Positions 36,121-45,661 of a stretch of 64,000 nt of DNA are shown piece after piece. The DNA lies in assembly GCA_003963455.1 (NCBI GenBank), contig RXJA01000163.1, positions 1-64,000 on the forward strand, in the 5' to 3' direction. Under the pieces are notes generated by a model that was not told where the DNA came from, did not search any database, and saw only the letters and a list, made by a program, of their open reading frames with translations. Origin of the DNA: Hyphomicrobiales bacterium. Lineage in GTDB: Bacteria > Pseudomonadota > Alphaproteobacteria > Rhizobiales > Rhizobiaceae. A program made the translations under genes and the position numbers. Position 1 is the stretch's first letter. Every line of letters begins with the position of its first letter.

Positions 36121-39088
36121 CGGTCGCCTCGCCCGGCCTGACAAGCTTGCCGTTCGGATTGGAGATCTTGCCGAGATAGGTGGTGCGCGGCCGGGTGTTC
36201 AGCTCCTCCAGCAGCGCGTAATTCTGCGGCGCGCTCTTCTCGCGAACGACCTTTGCGTCTTTCCTGTTGCGGTCGCCGAAGGTGATCGCCTGGGTCGGGC
36301 ACGCCTGCTGGCAGGCGGTGACCACTTCACCATCGGCGATGTCGCGGTTCTCGATCTGCGCCTGGATGCGCTTGGCACTGATACGCTGGACGCAGTAGGT
36401 GCATTTCTCCATCACGCCACGCGAGCGCACGCTGACATTGGGATTGTGCACGCCCTGCCCTGGGCCGGCCTCGTCCTTGTCGAAGGTCTGATGGTCAAGG
36501 AAGTTGAAACGCCGCACTTTGTAGGGGCAGTTCTGCGAGCAATAGCGCGTGCCGATGCAGCGGTTATAGACCTGCGCGTTCAGCCCATCATGCGTATGTA
36601 CAGTGGCGTTGACCGGGCAGACCACCTCGCAAGGTGCCTTCTCGCAATGCATGCAGGGCACCGGCTGGAAAAAGATTTCCGGCGCGTCGAGCGGCCCGGC
36701 ATAGTAGCGGTCGATGCGCAGCCAGTGCATCTCGTGGCCGCGCTCGCATTCCTCCGGCCCGACCGGCGCGATGTTGTTCTCCGCCTGGCAGGCCGAGACG
36801 CAGGCCATGCAGCCGATGCAGGCCGACAGATCGATTGCCATCGCCCAGGCTTCTTGATCATAGCGCCAGTCGGGATAAAGCGATTCCGTCGGCGACGGCG
36901 GCACATCCTTGCGTACGAAATTCGGATCCTGCCGGAACCCGTCGAGCGAAGCATGACGCACGATGGCGCGGCCTTCCATCGCCTGGTGATGCTGTGTGGT
37001 GATGACGCGCACGCTGTTTTCGCGCGGCACTATCGTGGCACCGGTCGCCAACCATTCCGCACCGCCGCGCAAGCGGAACGCGTCATAGCCTTCCGACAGC
37101 GCGGCAACGGAGCCGGCCTTGCGCCCGAAGCCGAAGGAGAGTGTCACGCTCTCGTCCGGATGGCCGGGCACGATCCAGGCCGGTGCATCGATGTCCGCCC
37201 CGTTGGATGCGATGTTGATGACCTTGCCGTTTTCGACCTTCAAGCGCTCCGCCGTGGCGGGCGAGATCAGTGCCGCATTGCCCCAGACGATCTTAGTCAG
37301 CGGCCGCGGCAATTCCTGCAGCCAGGAGGCGTTGGCGAGGCGGCCGTCACGCAGCCAGGGATCGGCGACAAAGCGAATATCGATCCCGCTTCCTGCGCTA
37401 GCCGCCGGCTTAAGTCCCGCCAGGTCCGGCGGCACAGTGACTGGTACCGGCTTGGCTGCACTGTTCGGCACGACGCCGTCGCGTAGCACCTTCTTCCAGG
37501 CATCATCATCGAGCTCTGCCCAATGCTGCCTGACAAGCGACAGCGGATCGGTCTGGAACTGACCGCTAAGCACGGCGAGCAACTCATGCTCGGTCTTGCC
37601 GTCGTAAAGCGGCGCGATCAGCGGCTGTACCAGCGAGGCCGTGCCGTCATAGGCGCGGATATCGCTCCAGCTCTCGAGCTCATGCGCCGCGGGCACATGC
37701 CAGTGCGCCAGGAACGCCGTCTCGTCGCGGTAGAGCCCGTGATGAACCAGCAGCTTCAGGCTGGAGAACGCCTTGTGCGCTACGAGCCTCGCCGGAGCCG
37801 TATGCAGCGGGTTAGCGCCCAGCACCACGACCGTGTCGATCGCGCCACCGTCGATTGCCTCGCACAGCGCGGCTAGGTCGCCATCGACCTGCAATGCATC
37901 CGGCGGCTCGATCAGCTCAACCGTATTGCCAAGCGCGCCGAGCTTCGCATTGGCCGCAAATGCGATGGCATGAACGAAGGCGCTCTGCTGCGGTCCGGCA
38001 ATCACCAGAGCATTGCGGCCCGCCGCTTTCAAGTTATCGACCAGCGCCTCCATCCAGGCCTGCTCGATTGGCGGACTGGAAGCCGTGGCTTGGCCATCCA
38101 ACGCTTCGTGCAGACCGGCTGCGATCGCCTCGATTGCGCTTGGCTTGATTGCAAGCCGATGGTCGGCGGCCGCACCGGTGATCGTCGGCGTCGACTCGAC
38201 CGCATAGAGCCGGCTCATCCGGTCGGAAGGAGTGCGCACGCGTCGCCGTGCCATCAAGTCACGCGCATAGGCCAACCGCCCTGGCCCCTCGCCCAGGAAA
38301 TCGGCGTCGAGGCTGAGGATCACATCCGCACGGTCGAAGTGATAAGCGGCCTTTAGTGCCGATCCGAATAGGACACGCGACGCCTCCACCACCGCCGGCG
38401 TCGCCAAAGGATCGTGACGATGGATTTTCAGTTTCGAATAGCGTACCCGCAGCGCATCGATCTGAGCCGCGAGCGTAGGCGACGTCGAGGCATCTATCAG
38501 CAGTGCCCCACCCTGCCCTTGCGATGCCGTCCATCGCGAAACAAGCGCCGACATGTCCTTCAGGAAGTCGCCATAAGATGCAGGCTGCCCCTCCTTCAGT
38601 GGCATGCTCGAACGGTCGGGATCGAACAACGTCAGCACCGCCGCTTGCATCACCGCATCGGTGGCGCCGCGCGAGGCCTGATGATCGGGATTGCCCTCGA
38701 CCTTGGTCGGCCGCCCTTCGTGGCTTTCGACAATGGCGCCGATCCCGAAGCCGTCGCTCGATAATGTCGTTGCGTAATAGACGGGCTTGCCAGGAATGAG
38801 AATCTCAGGCTGGCGCACATATGGCACGATGCTTTCCGCCCGGCTGCAGGCCGCCAGCCCGGCAAGCGACAGCGAGGCGCCCATCAGCTTGAGCAGCGTC
38901 CGCCGGTTCGGGTTTGCCGGCAGGCGCTCGACAAGCGCCGGGAACTCGGCTTCTACAAAGCGGCAGAAATCGGCTGTGCCAGCGATCTCGTCGAGGCTGC
39001 GCCACATATCGGGACCGTTTTCCAGCCGCTTGCGCAGAGCCGCGATGTCGATCCCGAGGCTTGGCCCTTTCTCAGCGATGACAGACAT
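36113..39088 (-). CDS. actB: Alternative complex III iron-sulfur/molybdopterin-like subunit ActB
   Basis: The 991-aa protein fuses two parts, as ActB usually does. There is a twin-arginine-type signal (NRRTLLKLMGASLSLAGLAA, residues about 62-82). A large molybdopterin-oxidoreductase-like domain follows (about 90-720), which in this family has no molybdenum cofactor. The ferredoxin-like domain (about 730-960) has four Cys clusters: CIGCMACVSACQ, CMHCEKAPCEVVC, CIGTRYCSQNC and CTYCVQR.. with CQQACP. It passes electrons from quinol in ActC to the hemes of ActA/ActE. The C terminus ends in VRPGEATDG, overlapping the actC start. Its own start overlaps the actA stop by 17 bases. Confidence 0.93.
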   Translation of the reverse strand: MSVIAEKGPSLGIDIAALRKRLENGPDMWRSLDEIAGTADFCRFVEAEFPALVERLPANPNRRTLLKLMGASLSLAGLAACSRAESIVPYVRQPEILIPGKPVYYATTLSSDGFGIGAIVESHEGRPTKVEGNPDHQASRGATDAVMQAAVLTLFDPDRSSMPLKEGQPASYGDFLKDMSALVSRWTASQGQGGALLIDASTSPTLAAQIDALRVRYSKLKIHRHDPLATPAVVEASRVLFGSALKAAYHFDRADVILSLDADFLGEGPGRLAYARDLMARRRVRTPSDRMSRLYAVESTPTITGAAADHRLAIKPSAIEAIAAGLHEALDGQATASSPPIEQAWMEALVDNLKAAGRNALVIAGPQQSAFVHAIAFAANAKLGALGNTVELIEPPDALQVDGDLAALCEAIDGGAIDTVVVLGANPLHTAPARLVAHKAFSSLKLLVHHGLYRDETAFLAHWHVPAAHELESWSDIRAYDGTASLVQPLIAPLYDGKTEHELLAVLSGQFQTDPLSLVRQHWAELDDDAWKKVLRDGVVPNSAAKPVPVTVPPDLAGLKPAASAGSGIDIRFVADPWLRDGRLANASWLQELPRPLTKIVWGNAALISPATAERLKVENGKVINIASNGADIDAPAWIVPGHPDESVTLSFGFGRKAGSVAALSEGYDAFRLRGGAEWLATGATIVPRENSVRVITTQHHQAMEGRAIVRHASLDGFRQDPNFVRKDVPPSPTESLYPDWRYDQEAWAMAIDLSACIGCMACVSACQAENNIAPVGPEECERGHEMHWLRIDRYYAGPLDAPEIFFQPVPCMHCEKAPCEVVCPVNATVHTHDGLNAQVYNRCIGTRYCSQNCPYKVRRFNFLDHQTFDKDEAGPGQGVHNPNVSVRSRGVMEKCTYCVQRISAKRIQAQIENRDIADGEVVTACQQACPTQAITFGDRNRKDAKVVREKSAPQNYALLEELNTRPRTTYLGKISNPNGKLVRPGEATDG

Positions 39089-39728
39089 AGCAATCCGTCA
39101 TCGTCTCAGGATGGATGTCGAGCATACCGATCAGCTTGCGCCTGATTTCGGCGATATCCTCGGGCGGCTGCCAGTGCATCAGGAACACGTCCTGTGGTGG
39201 GCGCAGATTGGGCTCCGGATTGCGATGGCAGCCGAGGCACCATTCCATGCTCAGCGTATGCGCGCGCATGAGAAGCGGCATCTGATCGACCTCGCCATGG
39301 CAAGTCTCACAGGCGACGCCTTTGTTGACGTGGATCGCGTGATTGAAGAACACGAAGTCGGGGACGCTGTTGACGCGTTGCCATCCGATCGGCTTGCCGG
39401 CGGCGAGGCTGGCGCGCACCGGCGCCAGCATCGCGGCATCGGTGAACAGCTGCGAATGACAGGTCATGCAGACTTCGGTCGCCGGTAGGCCCGCCGACGA
39501 CGAGGTCTCGACGCCATTGTGGCAGTAGCGGCAGTCGATGCCGAGCTGGCCGACATGGTGCTTGTGACTGAAGGGCACCGGCTGCGCCAATGGCTCACCT
39601 ACTCCCGTTAGCAGGTCCGAACGGGGCAGGATTATCCCGATCGCGGTGGCGATCAGCAGAAGGGCACAGCTCCCCCACATGACAAAGCGCGCAACGCCAT
39701 TGGCATTTTTCGAGAAGATCTGCGGCAT
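39072..39728 (-). CDS. actA: Alternative complex III pentaheme cytochrome c ActA
   Basis: The 218-aa protein has one N-terminal membrane anchor (FVMWGSCALLLIATAIGIIL) and five CxxCH heme motifs: CRYCH, CMTCH, CETCH, CLGCH and CYVCH, the last one three residues from the end. Five hemes and one anchor are diagnostic for ActA. The ATG at 39728 gives the family-typical MPQIFSKNANGVARF; a TTG at 39791 is open but lies within the promoter. It is the first gene of a 12-gene operon running to 27944 with overlaps at nearly every junction. Confidence 0.93.
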   Translation of the reverse strand: MPQIFSKNANGVARFVMWGSCALLLIATAIGIILPRSDLLTGVGEPLAQPVPFSHKHHVGQLGIDCRYCHNGVETSSSAGLPATEVCMTCHSQLFTDAAMLAPVRASLAAGKPIGWQRVNSVPDFVFFNHAIHVNKGVACETCHGEVDQMPLLMRAHTLSMEWCLGCHRNPEPNLRPPQDVFLMHWQPPEDIAEIRRKLIGMLDIHPETMTDCYVCHR

Positions 39729-39774
39729 CCCCTCGCCGATTCTGCTGAAGGCATACTCAGAGTTGACGACACCT

Positions 39775-39800
39775 AACGGTGCGTTCGCCAAGATGGTTCC
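39775..39800 (-). promoter_or_regulatory. EcfG-type general-stress promoter before actA
   Basis: GGAAC (39800-39796), a 17-base spacer, then CGTT (39778-39775): an exact match to the alphaproteobacterial EcfG/RpoE2 consensus GGAAC-N16/17-CGTT. It lies about 47 bases before the actA ATG, leaving a normal 5' leader. It suggests the whole respiratory operon belongs to the general stress response. Confidence 0.65.
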
Positions 39801-39924
39801 GCGCCTATATTGGCATCACGGAATGGTGAGCGTTCCGAGGACCAGGTCGCCAACTTAATGCGCAACCACAGCCTGCCGCATGCGTTCGCCAGATATCACG
39901 ATCTGTTTCATGCTGGAAAACGCC

Positions 39925-42378
39925 ATGACCAATATATCTCTCCACACCGCCCGTGATCCGGTGCCCCGTCGCGGCATCGCCTTCTGGTGGAGGATGCTGG
40001 TCGGCCTCCTACTGGTCATCCTCGGCCTGCTGATCGGCGGGGGCGGTGCCTGGCTGATCGCGCTCGGCGGTTCCTGGTATTACCTTCCGGCCGGCATCGC
40101 GCTGCTGATCGCAGGCACTTTGCTGTTGACCGGGAATGCGGCCGGCGTCTGGCTTTATACGCTGACCTGGCTCGCCACCCTCGTCTGGGCCTATTGGGAA
40201 GTCGGATTTGACGGTTGGGCCTTGATGCCGCGCATACTTGCGCCGACGATCATCCTGATTTTCGTGCTACTCGCTCTGCCGGCTTTTCGGGCCTGGGACC
40301 AGCGGATCGGCGCAACAACCGCCTACGTTACAGGCCTGCTGATTCTCATCCTCGCTGGAGGCGCCGGGGCGTTCGATGCATCTCACATTAGCGCAGCGGC
40401 ACAGTCCCAGCCGGCGCAGACACCGATCGCGCCAGTTGCTCCTGCCGCGCCCACGCCGCCCGATGCCACTATCCACGCTGCCGGCAATGACTGGCCCGTC
40501 TATGGCGGCTCGGAACTGGGAACGCGTTACTCGCCACTCAATCAGATCACCGCGGCCAATGCAGGCAAACTGACCAAGGCCTGGTCCTTTCACACGGGCG
40601 ACATGCCAGATGACGCGACCAAGGATCTCTACTCGCCCGAAAACACGCCACTGGAAATCGGTGGTCATCTCTACGCCTGCTCGGCCAAGGACATCGTCAT
40701 CTCCGCCGACGCCCGCAGCGGCAAGGAAGAATGGCGTTACGACCCAAAGGTCCCCGACAACGCCATACCCTATGGCGCGAGCTGCCGTGGCGTCGCCTAT
40801 TTCTCCGTTCCCGGCGCGAAGGCCGATCAGGCCTGCGCCTCAAGAATCATCTTCGGCACCCTCGACGCCCGGCTGATCGCCATCGACGCCAGGACAGGAA
40901 AACCCTGCGCGGATTTCGGCCAACAGGGCATCGTCGATCTCAACCAGGGCATAGGCGAGTCGGCGCCGGGCTGGTACTCTGTCACCGCGCCACCAACCAT
41001 CGTGCGCGGCGTCGCCGTCATCGGCGCGCAGGTCAAGGATGGTCAGGCCGAGAATGCACCTTCTGGCGTCGTCCGCGGCTATGACGCCACCACCGGCAAG
41101 CTCGCCTGGGCGTGGGACATGGGCCATCCCGACCGTACCGGCGCGCCGCCTCAGGGCGACACCTACACGCGCGGCACGCCGAATATGTGGACCGTCGCTG
41201 CAGCCGATCCGCAGCTCGGTTATGTCTACCTCCCGCTCGGCAACGCCGCCGTCGATTATTATGGCGTCGATCGCAAGGATTTCGAAAACGAGTACAACTC
41301 GTCCATCGTCGCCATCGACGTCACAACCGGCAAACCGGTCTGGCACTTCCAGACCGTCCATCACGACCTTTGGGACTATGACCTCGGCTCACAGCCGACT
41401 CTCGTCGATTTCCCGACCGTGACCGGCAAGACCCCGGCCATCATCGTGCCGAGCAAGCAGGGCCAGATCTATGTGCTCGACCGCAAGACCGGCAAGCCGC
41501 TCTTCCCTGTTGAGGAGCGAAAAGTGCCCTCGGGCGGTGTCGAGCCGGACAAGCTCTCGAAGACACAGCCCTATTCCGGCTACGCCCATCTCGATCAGCC
41601 GGTGCTCACGGAAAAGGACATGTGGGGCATGAGCCCGCTGGATCAGCTCTACTGCCGCATCCAATTCCATCGCGCGTATTATCAAGGCGAGTATACGCCA
41701 CCTACGGTAAACCAGCCGTTCATCGAATACCCAGGCTACAATGGCGGCTCGGACTGGGGCAGCGTCGCAGTCGATACCGACAGCGGCGTGCTGGTCGCCA
41801 ACTACAACGACATGCCGAACTTCAATCAGCTCATTCCGCGCAAGGAAGCGGACCAGATGGGCTTCAAGCCGATCGACAAAGGTGGCAGTTCGAAGAAAGC
41901 CAAGGCCATCGGTGACCCGCAGGCGGGATCGCCATACGCCATTGCCGTCAATGCGGGCTGGCGCCTGTCCACCGGCCTGCTTTGCTCGAAGCCGCCCTAT
42001 GGCCACATCCGCGCCATCGATCTAAAGACTGGCAGGACCCTGTGGGACGAGCCGCTCGGCAGCGCCGACAAAAATGGACCGTTTGGGCTTCCCTCGATGC
42101 TGCCACTCACCATCGGAACGCCGAACAATGGCGGTCCACTGGTGACCGCCGGCGGCCTGATCTTCATCGCCGCGACCACCGACAACAAGCTGCGCGCGAT
42201 CGACATCAAGACCGGTAAGCAGGTGTGGCAGGCCGATCTACCCGCCGGTGGCCAGACGACGCCGATGACCTACGAGGTCGATGGCAGGCAATATATTGTC
42301 ATCGCACCTGGCGGCCATCATTTTATGGAAACCAAGGTCGGCGACGAAGTCATCGCGTATGCGTTGCCTACGGGATGA
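39925..42378 (+). CDS. gcd: Membrane-bound PQQ-dependent glucose-type dehydrogenase
   Basis: The 817-aa quinoprotein has five N-terminal membrane helices (residues about 15-130) and an eight-bladed propeller domain. Matching blocks are NDWPVYGGSELGTRYSPLNQ, SPENTPLEIGGHLYACSAKD, TPNMWTVAAADP and HHDLWDYDLGSQP. The C-terminal GGQTTPMTYEVDGRQYIVIA and GGHHFM are the usual PQQ-domain end. It oxidises glucose (or a related aldose, quinate or shikimate) in the periplasm and feeds electrons to ubiquinone. The ATG at 39925 has GGAAAA upstream and is preferred over earlier in-frame ATGs. It is divergent from actA; its electrons could reach alternative complex III through the quinone pool. No pqq biosynthesis genes are in the window. 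Confidence 0.9.
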   Translation: MTNISLHTARDPVPRRGIAFWWRMLVGLLLVILGLLIGGGGAWLIALGGSWYYLPAGIALLIAGTLLLTGNAAGVWLYTLTWLATLVWAYWEVGFDGWALMPRILAPTIILIFVLLALPAFRAWDQRIGATTAYVTGLLILILAGGAGAFDASHISAAAQSQPAQTPIAPVAPAAPTPPDATIHAAGNDWPVYGGSELGTRYSPLNQITAANAGKLTKAWSFHTGDMPDDATKDLYSPENTPLEIGGHLYACSAKDIVISADARSGKEEWRYDPKVPDNAIPYGASCRGVAYFSVPGAKADQACASRIIFGTLDARLIAIDARTGKPCADFGQQGIVDLNQGIGESAPGWYSVTAPPTIVRGVAVIGAQVKDGQAENAPSGVVRGYDATTGKLAWAWDMGHPDRTGAPPQGDTYTRGTPNMWTVAAADPQLGYVYLPLGNAAVDYYGVDRKDFENEYNSSIVAIDVTTGKPVWHFQTVHHDLWDYDLGSQPTLVDFPTVTGKTPAIIVPSKQGQIYVLDRKTGKPLFPVEERKVPSGGVEPDKLSKTQPYSGYAHLDQPVLTEKDMWGMSPLDQLYCRIQFHRAYYQGEYTPPTVNQPFIEYPGYNGGSDWGSVAVDTDSGVLVANYNDMPNFNQLIPRKEADQMGFKPIDKGGSSKKAKAIGDPQAGSPYAIAVNAGWRLSTGLLCSKPPYGHIRAIDLKTGRTLWDEPLGSADKNGPFGLPSMLPLTIGTPNNGGPLVTAGGLIFIAATTDNKLRAIDIKTGKQVWQADLPAGGQTTPMTYEVDGRQYIVIAPGGHHFMETKVGDEVIAYALPTG

Positions 42379-42460
42379 GTGGACACCCACCCTGTCGAAC
42401 GGAGCTTTTTCGCATCCTAGCCGTTCTCTTGGCTCATCCCGGGCGATCGAGGCAGGATTT

Positions 42461-44170
42461 ATGTACTTCATGGCACTTGCCACCGACTATGACGGCACGC
42501 TGGCGCATGACGGGTTGGTCACGGCAAGCACCGTCAAGGCGCTGGAGAAACTGAAAAAATCGGGGCGCAAGCTCATCCTCGTCACCGGTCGCGAACTGCC
42601 CGATCTGAAAGAGGTTTTTCCCGAGTTTCCGCTGTTCGACAAGGTCGTCGCGGAAAACGGCGCGTTGGTCTACACGCCGGCCAGCGAGGAAGAACGCACA
42701 ATATCGCCCTCGCCTTCGCCCGACTTCATCGACAGGCTCAAGCGGCGCGGCGTGAAGCCGCTTTCGGTCGGTCGCTCGATCGTCGCCACCTGGGAACCGC
42801 ATCAGGCCACGGTGCTCGACGTCATCAAGAAGCTCGGGCTGGACCTGGAGATCATCTTCAATAAGGGCGCCGTGATGATCCTGCCCTCTGGCATCGACAA
42901 GGCGACCGGGCTGGCGGCGGCGCTGGAAGATCTGAAGCTCTCCCCACATAATGTCGTTGCCGTAGGCGATGCCGAAAACGACCACGCTTTCCTGAGAGCC
43001 TCGGGCTGCAGCGTCGCCGTCGCCAATGCGTTGCCTGCCGTCAAGGACACGGCCGACCTCGTCACCAAGGAGACGCGCGGCAAGGGCGTCGAGGAACTGA
43101 TCCGCAAGCTGATCAAGCGCGATCACCTGATTGCGAAAAAACGCTCGCGCGGCGTGCTGCTTGGAACCTCGCACGGCAAGGATATCTATCTGTCCCCGAC
43201 CGAGACGGTGCTGATCGCCGGCAGTTCCGGCATCGGCAAGTCGACTTTGGCCACCGCGCTCAGCGAGCAGCTCGTTGAGAAAGGGCTGCAGTTCTGCATC
43301 TTCGATCCGGAAGGCGACTATGACGGGCTGAAGGGCGCGGTGCCGCTCGGCAATGGCTCGACCGCGCCGAACAAGGAGCAGTTGCTGGAGCTCATCGATA
43401 AGCCGGGCAATAACATCGTGGTCAACGGCCTGGCGCTGAAAGTCGACGAGCGGCCAGATTTCTTCGCCGAACTGCTGCCGGGCCTCGGCAATGTCCGCTA
43501 CCGCACCGCAAGGCCGCACTGGCTGATCATCGACGAGGCGCATCATTTGATGCCCAAGCGGCGTGGAGACACACCGGCGGTGCTTTCGATCGAGCTGCCT
43601 GGTACGGTGCTGATCACTGTCCATCCGGAAGCGATCTCTACCGATGCGCTCCGCCTGGTGACGGCGGTGATCGCACTCGGCCCGAAGGCTCAGGGCGTGA
43701 TTAAGACCTTTTGCAAAGAGACCGGGCTCAAGGCGCCGAAAGACATCCCGCTCCCCAAGGGTGACCGGGTGCTGTTCTGGCGGCCACACGAAGGCAAGAA
43801 GCCGTTCACGGTGAAGGCGAACGAGCCCAGCCAGTCGCTGAAGCGGCACAGCCGCAAATATGCCGAAGGCGAGCTAGACGAAGTCGGCAGCTTCTATTTC
43901 ACCGGGCCGAAGAAGGCGATGAATCTGAGAGCCCACAACCTCATCATCTTCGCCCAGATGGCGGAAGGCATCGACGACAAGACGTGGGAGTACCACTTGC
44001 GTGCCGGCGACTATTCCAAATGGTTTCGCAAGCAGATCAGAGACAAGGAACTGGCGCGAGAGACGGCCGAGGCCGAGAAGGACGAGACGCTGTCGGCGCA
44101 AGAGAGCCGCAAGCTGGTGATCGACGCGGTGCGGCGGCGCTATACGGCGCCTGCGACGGCGCCGGATTGA
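42461..44170 (+). CDS. HAD-IIB phosphatase fused to a P-loop ATPase
   Basis: This 569-aa two-part protein starts with a HAD-IIB (Cof/sucrose-phosphatase-like) domain, residues 1 to about 220. It has nucleophile motif ATDYDGTLAHDG, motif II LVTGR, and motif IV VAVGDAENDHAFLRASG. Residues about 230-480 form a P-loop ATPase with Walker A GSSGIGKST near 253, DPEGDYDGL and Walker B WLIIDEAHHL near 355, recalling HerA/DUF87-type helicase-like ATPases. The C-terminal 90 residues are helical and charged (DYSKWFRKQIRDKELARETA). RBS GAGGCAGGA precedes the ATG. I know of similar fused proteins in rhizobia but no assigned function; the substrate of the phosphatase is unknown. Confidence 0.8.
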   Translation: MYFMALATDYDGTLAHDGLVTASTVKALEKLKKSGRKLILVTGRELPDLKEVFPEFPLFDKVVAENGALVYTPASEEERTISPSPSPDFIDRLKRRGVKPLSVGRSIVATWEPHQATVLDVIKKLGLDLEIIFNKGAVMILPSGIDKATGLAAALEDLKLSPHNVVAVGDAENDHAFLRASGCSVAVANALPAVKDTADLVTKETRGKGVEELIRKLIKRDHLIAKKRSRGVLLGTSHGKDIYLSPTETVLIAGSSGIGKSTLATALSEQLVEKGLQFCIFDPEGDYDGLKGAVPLGNGSTAPNKEQLLELIDKPGNNIVVNGLALKVDERPDFFAELLPGLGNVRYRTARPHWLIIDEAHHLMPKRRGDTPAVLSIELPGTVLITVHPEAISTDALRLVTAVIALGPKAQGVIKTFCKETGLKAPKDIPLPKGDRVLFWRPHEGKKPFTVKANEPSQSLKRHSRKYAEGELDEVGSFYFTGPKKAMNLRAHNLIIFAQMAEGIDDKTWEYHLRAGDYSKWFRKQIRDKELARETAEAEKDETLSAQESRKLVIDAVRRRYTAPATAPD

Positions 44171-44385
44171 TGAGCTGGACGAATTTCGCTTACATCAGCA
44201 AAGTTTCACGGATTGGCTGGATGGGGCGCCGCGTGGCGCTGGTGTCAGCAGTGCCGGCCGGCGTGCCCGACCTCTCGACACGACAATCGCCAGGACGCAG
44301 TCCCTCACAAAAAAGTGACCTACGACAGACAAGCGGCCGGTCCGCGCCGGCTAGCGGGAGATCCCACCAAGTAGCCCTTTCGAAA

Positions 44386-44410
44386 GGAACTTTTCGGGAG
44401 ACGCGCTGTT
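44386..44410 (+). promoter_or_regulatory. EcfG-type promoter before the EmrAB-like pump
   Basis: GGAAC (44386-44390), 16-base spacer, TGTT (44407-44410). It is 61 bases before the GTG start of the adaptor gene. The rest of 44171-44470 shows no gene or other signal. Confidence 0.55.
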
Positions 44411-44470
44411 GACCCGAACATACGGTGCGCCGCGTGCAGCCCAGTCCAGTTCCGATCGAAAGCAATTCCG

Positions 44471-45661
44471 GTGGATACGAACGCTCCCGTCGCCGAACCC
44501 GTCGATGAAAGGCCCACACGCCGTCCCGACCGCAGACACGCCAAGAGCGCGCCGGCTTCCGGAGCAGACAAGACGGACGCGGAAGCGCACGCAGGATCGG
44601 AACCAGACAGAAGCAACCATAAGCAGAGCGGCAATCTGTTCGGCTCGATCAAACGTCATCCGGTCATCGCTTGCATCGTGCTGCTTTTCGTCCTGTTGAT
44701 TGCTGCGGGCGCGCTGCTCTGGTGGCTGCATGCGCGAAATTACGAATGGACCGATGACGCCTACATCGATGCGCGCACAGTGACTGTCGCCGCCGAGATC
44801 GCCGGCCGAATTACGGACGTTTCGGTTACCGACAATCAGCCCGTCGAGGCAGGGGCCGTGTTGCTTCGCATCGACGACAGCGACTATCAAGCCTCGTTAA
44901 AGCAGGCGCAGGCCGGTATCGTGGCGGCGCAGGCCGAGATCAACAACGTACAGGCCCAGGCCGAGGCGCAGAACGCCAAGATCGATGCCGCGCAGAAGCA
45001 GGTGGCGCAGGCCCAGGCGGCGCTTGAATTCGCTAAGGCCGAGGATCAGCGCAATCGCGAGCTGCTCGCCAAAGGCACGACGACCCAGCAGCAGGCCGAG
45101 CAGGCCGCTTCGACCTTGCGGCAGGACCAGGCTGGGCTCGACACCGCGACCGCCAACGCGGCTGCGACGACGAGCGAGCTGCAGGTGCTGGAGGCGCAGC
45201 GCAAAAGTGCTGAAGCCAAGCTGCAGCAGGCGCGAGCCACCGAGGACCAGGCCAAGACGGCGCTCACCCGCACGACGATCGTAGCTCCCCTCGCCGGCCG
45301 CGCCACCAACATCACCGCTGCCAAGGGCACGTATGCGCAGCCCGGACAGGTGCTGATGATGTTCGTGCCGAAGGACATTTGGGTGAAGGCAAACTTCAAG
45401 GAGACGCAGCTCGACCTGATGCGGCCCGGACAGCCGGTCGATATCGCCATCGACGCCTATCCGGACAAGAGCTTCCACGGCCGCGTCGACAGCGTGCAGG
45501 CTGGCAGCGGCACCGCCTTCAGCCTTCTGCCGGCCGAAAACGCCACAGGCAATTTCGTCAAAGTCGTCCAGCGCGTGCCGGTCAAGATCGTCTTCGACAA
45601 ACCGCCGGACGTCTACCTGGGACCCGGCATGTCCGTCGTGCCGACGGTCACGGTGCGATGA
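44471..45661 (+). CDS. EmrA-like HlyD-family efflux adaptor
   Basis: The 396-aa protein has a hydrophilic, disordered N terminus (1-60, many Asp/Arg/Ala), one membrane helix (PVIACIVLLFVLLIAAGALL) and then EWTDDAYIDARTVTVAAEIA typical of EmrA. A long coiled-coil hairpin rich in Ala/Gln (about 135-265) and the lipoyl half-motif TTIVAPLAGRATNITAAKGT follow. The start is GTG, with weak GAAAG upstream. It overlaps the MFS gene by four bases. The pair should export toxic or amphipathic compounds through a TolC channel. Confidence 0.9.
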   Translation: MDTNAPVAEPVDERPTRRPDRRHAKSAPASGADKTDAEAHAGSEPDRSNHKQSGNLFGSIKRHPVIACIVLLFVLLIAAGALLWWLHARNYEWTDDAYIDARTVTVAAEIAGRITDVSVTDNQPVEAGAVLLRIDDSDYQASLKQAQAGIVAAQAEINNVQAQAEAQNAKIDAAQKQVAQAQAALEFAKAEDQRNRELLAKGTTTQQQAEQAASTLRQDQAGLDTATANAAATTSELQVLEAQRKSAEAKLQQARATEDQAKTALTRTTIVAPLAGRATNITAAKGTYAQPGQVLMMFVPKDIWVKANFKETQLDLMRPGQPVDIAIDAYPDKSFHGRVDSVQAGSGTAFSLLPAENATGNFVKVVQRVPVKIVFDKPPDVYLGPGMSVVPTVTVR

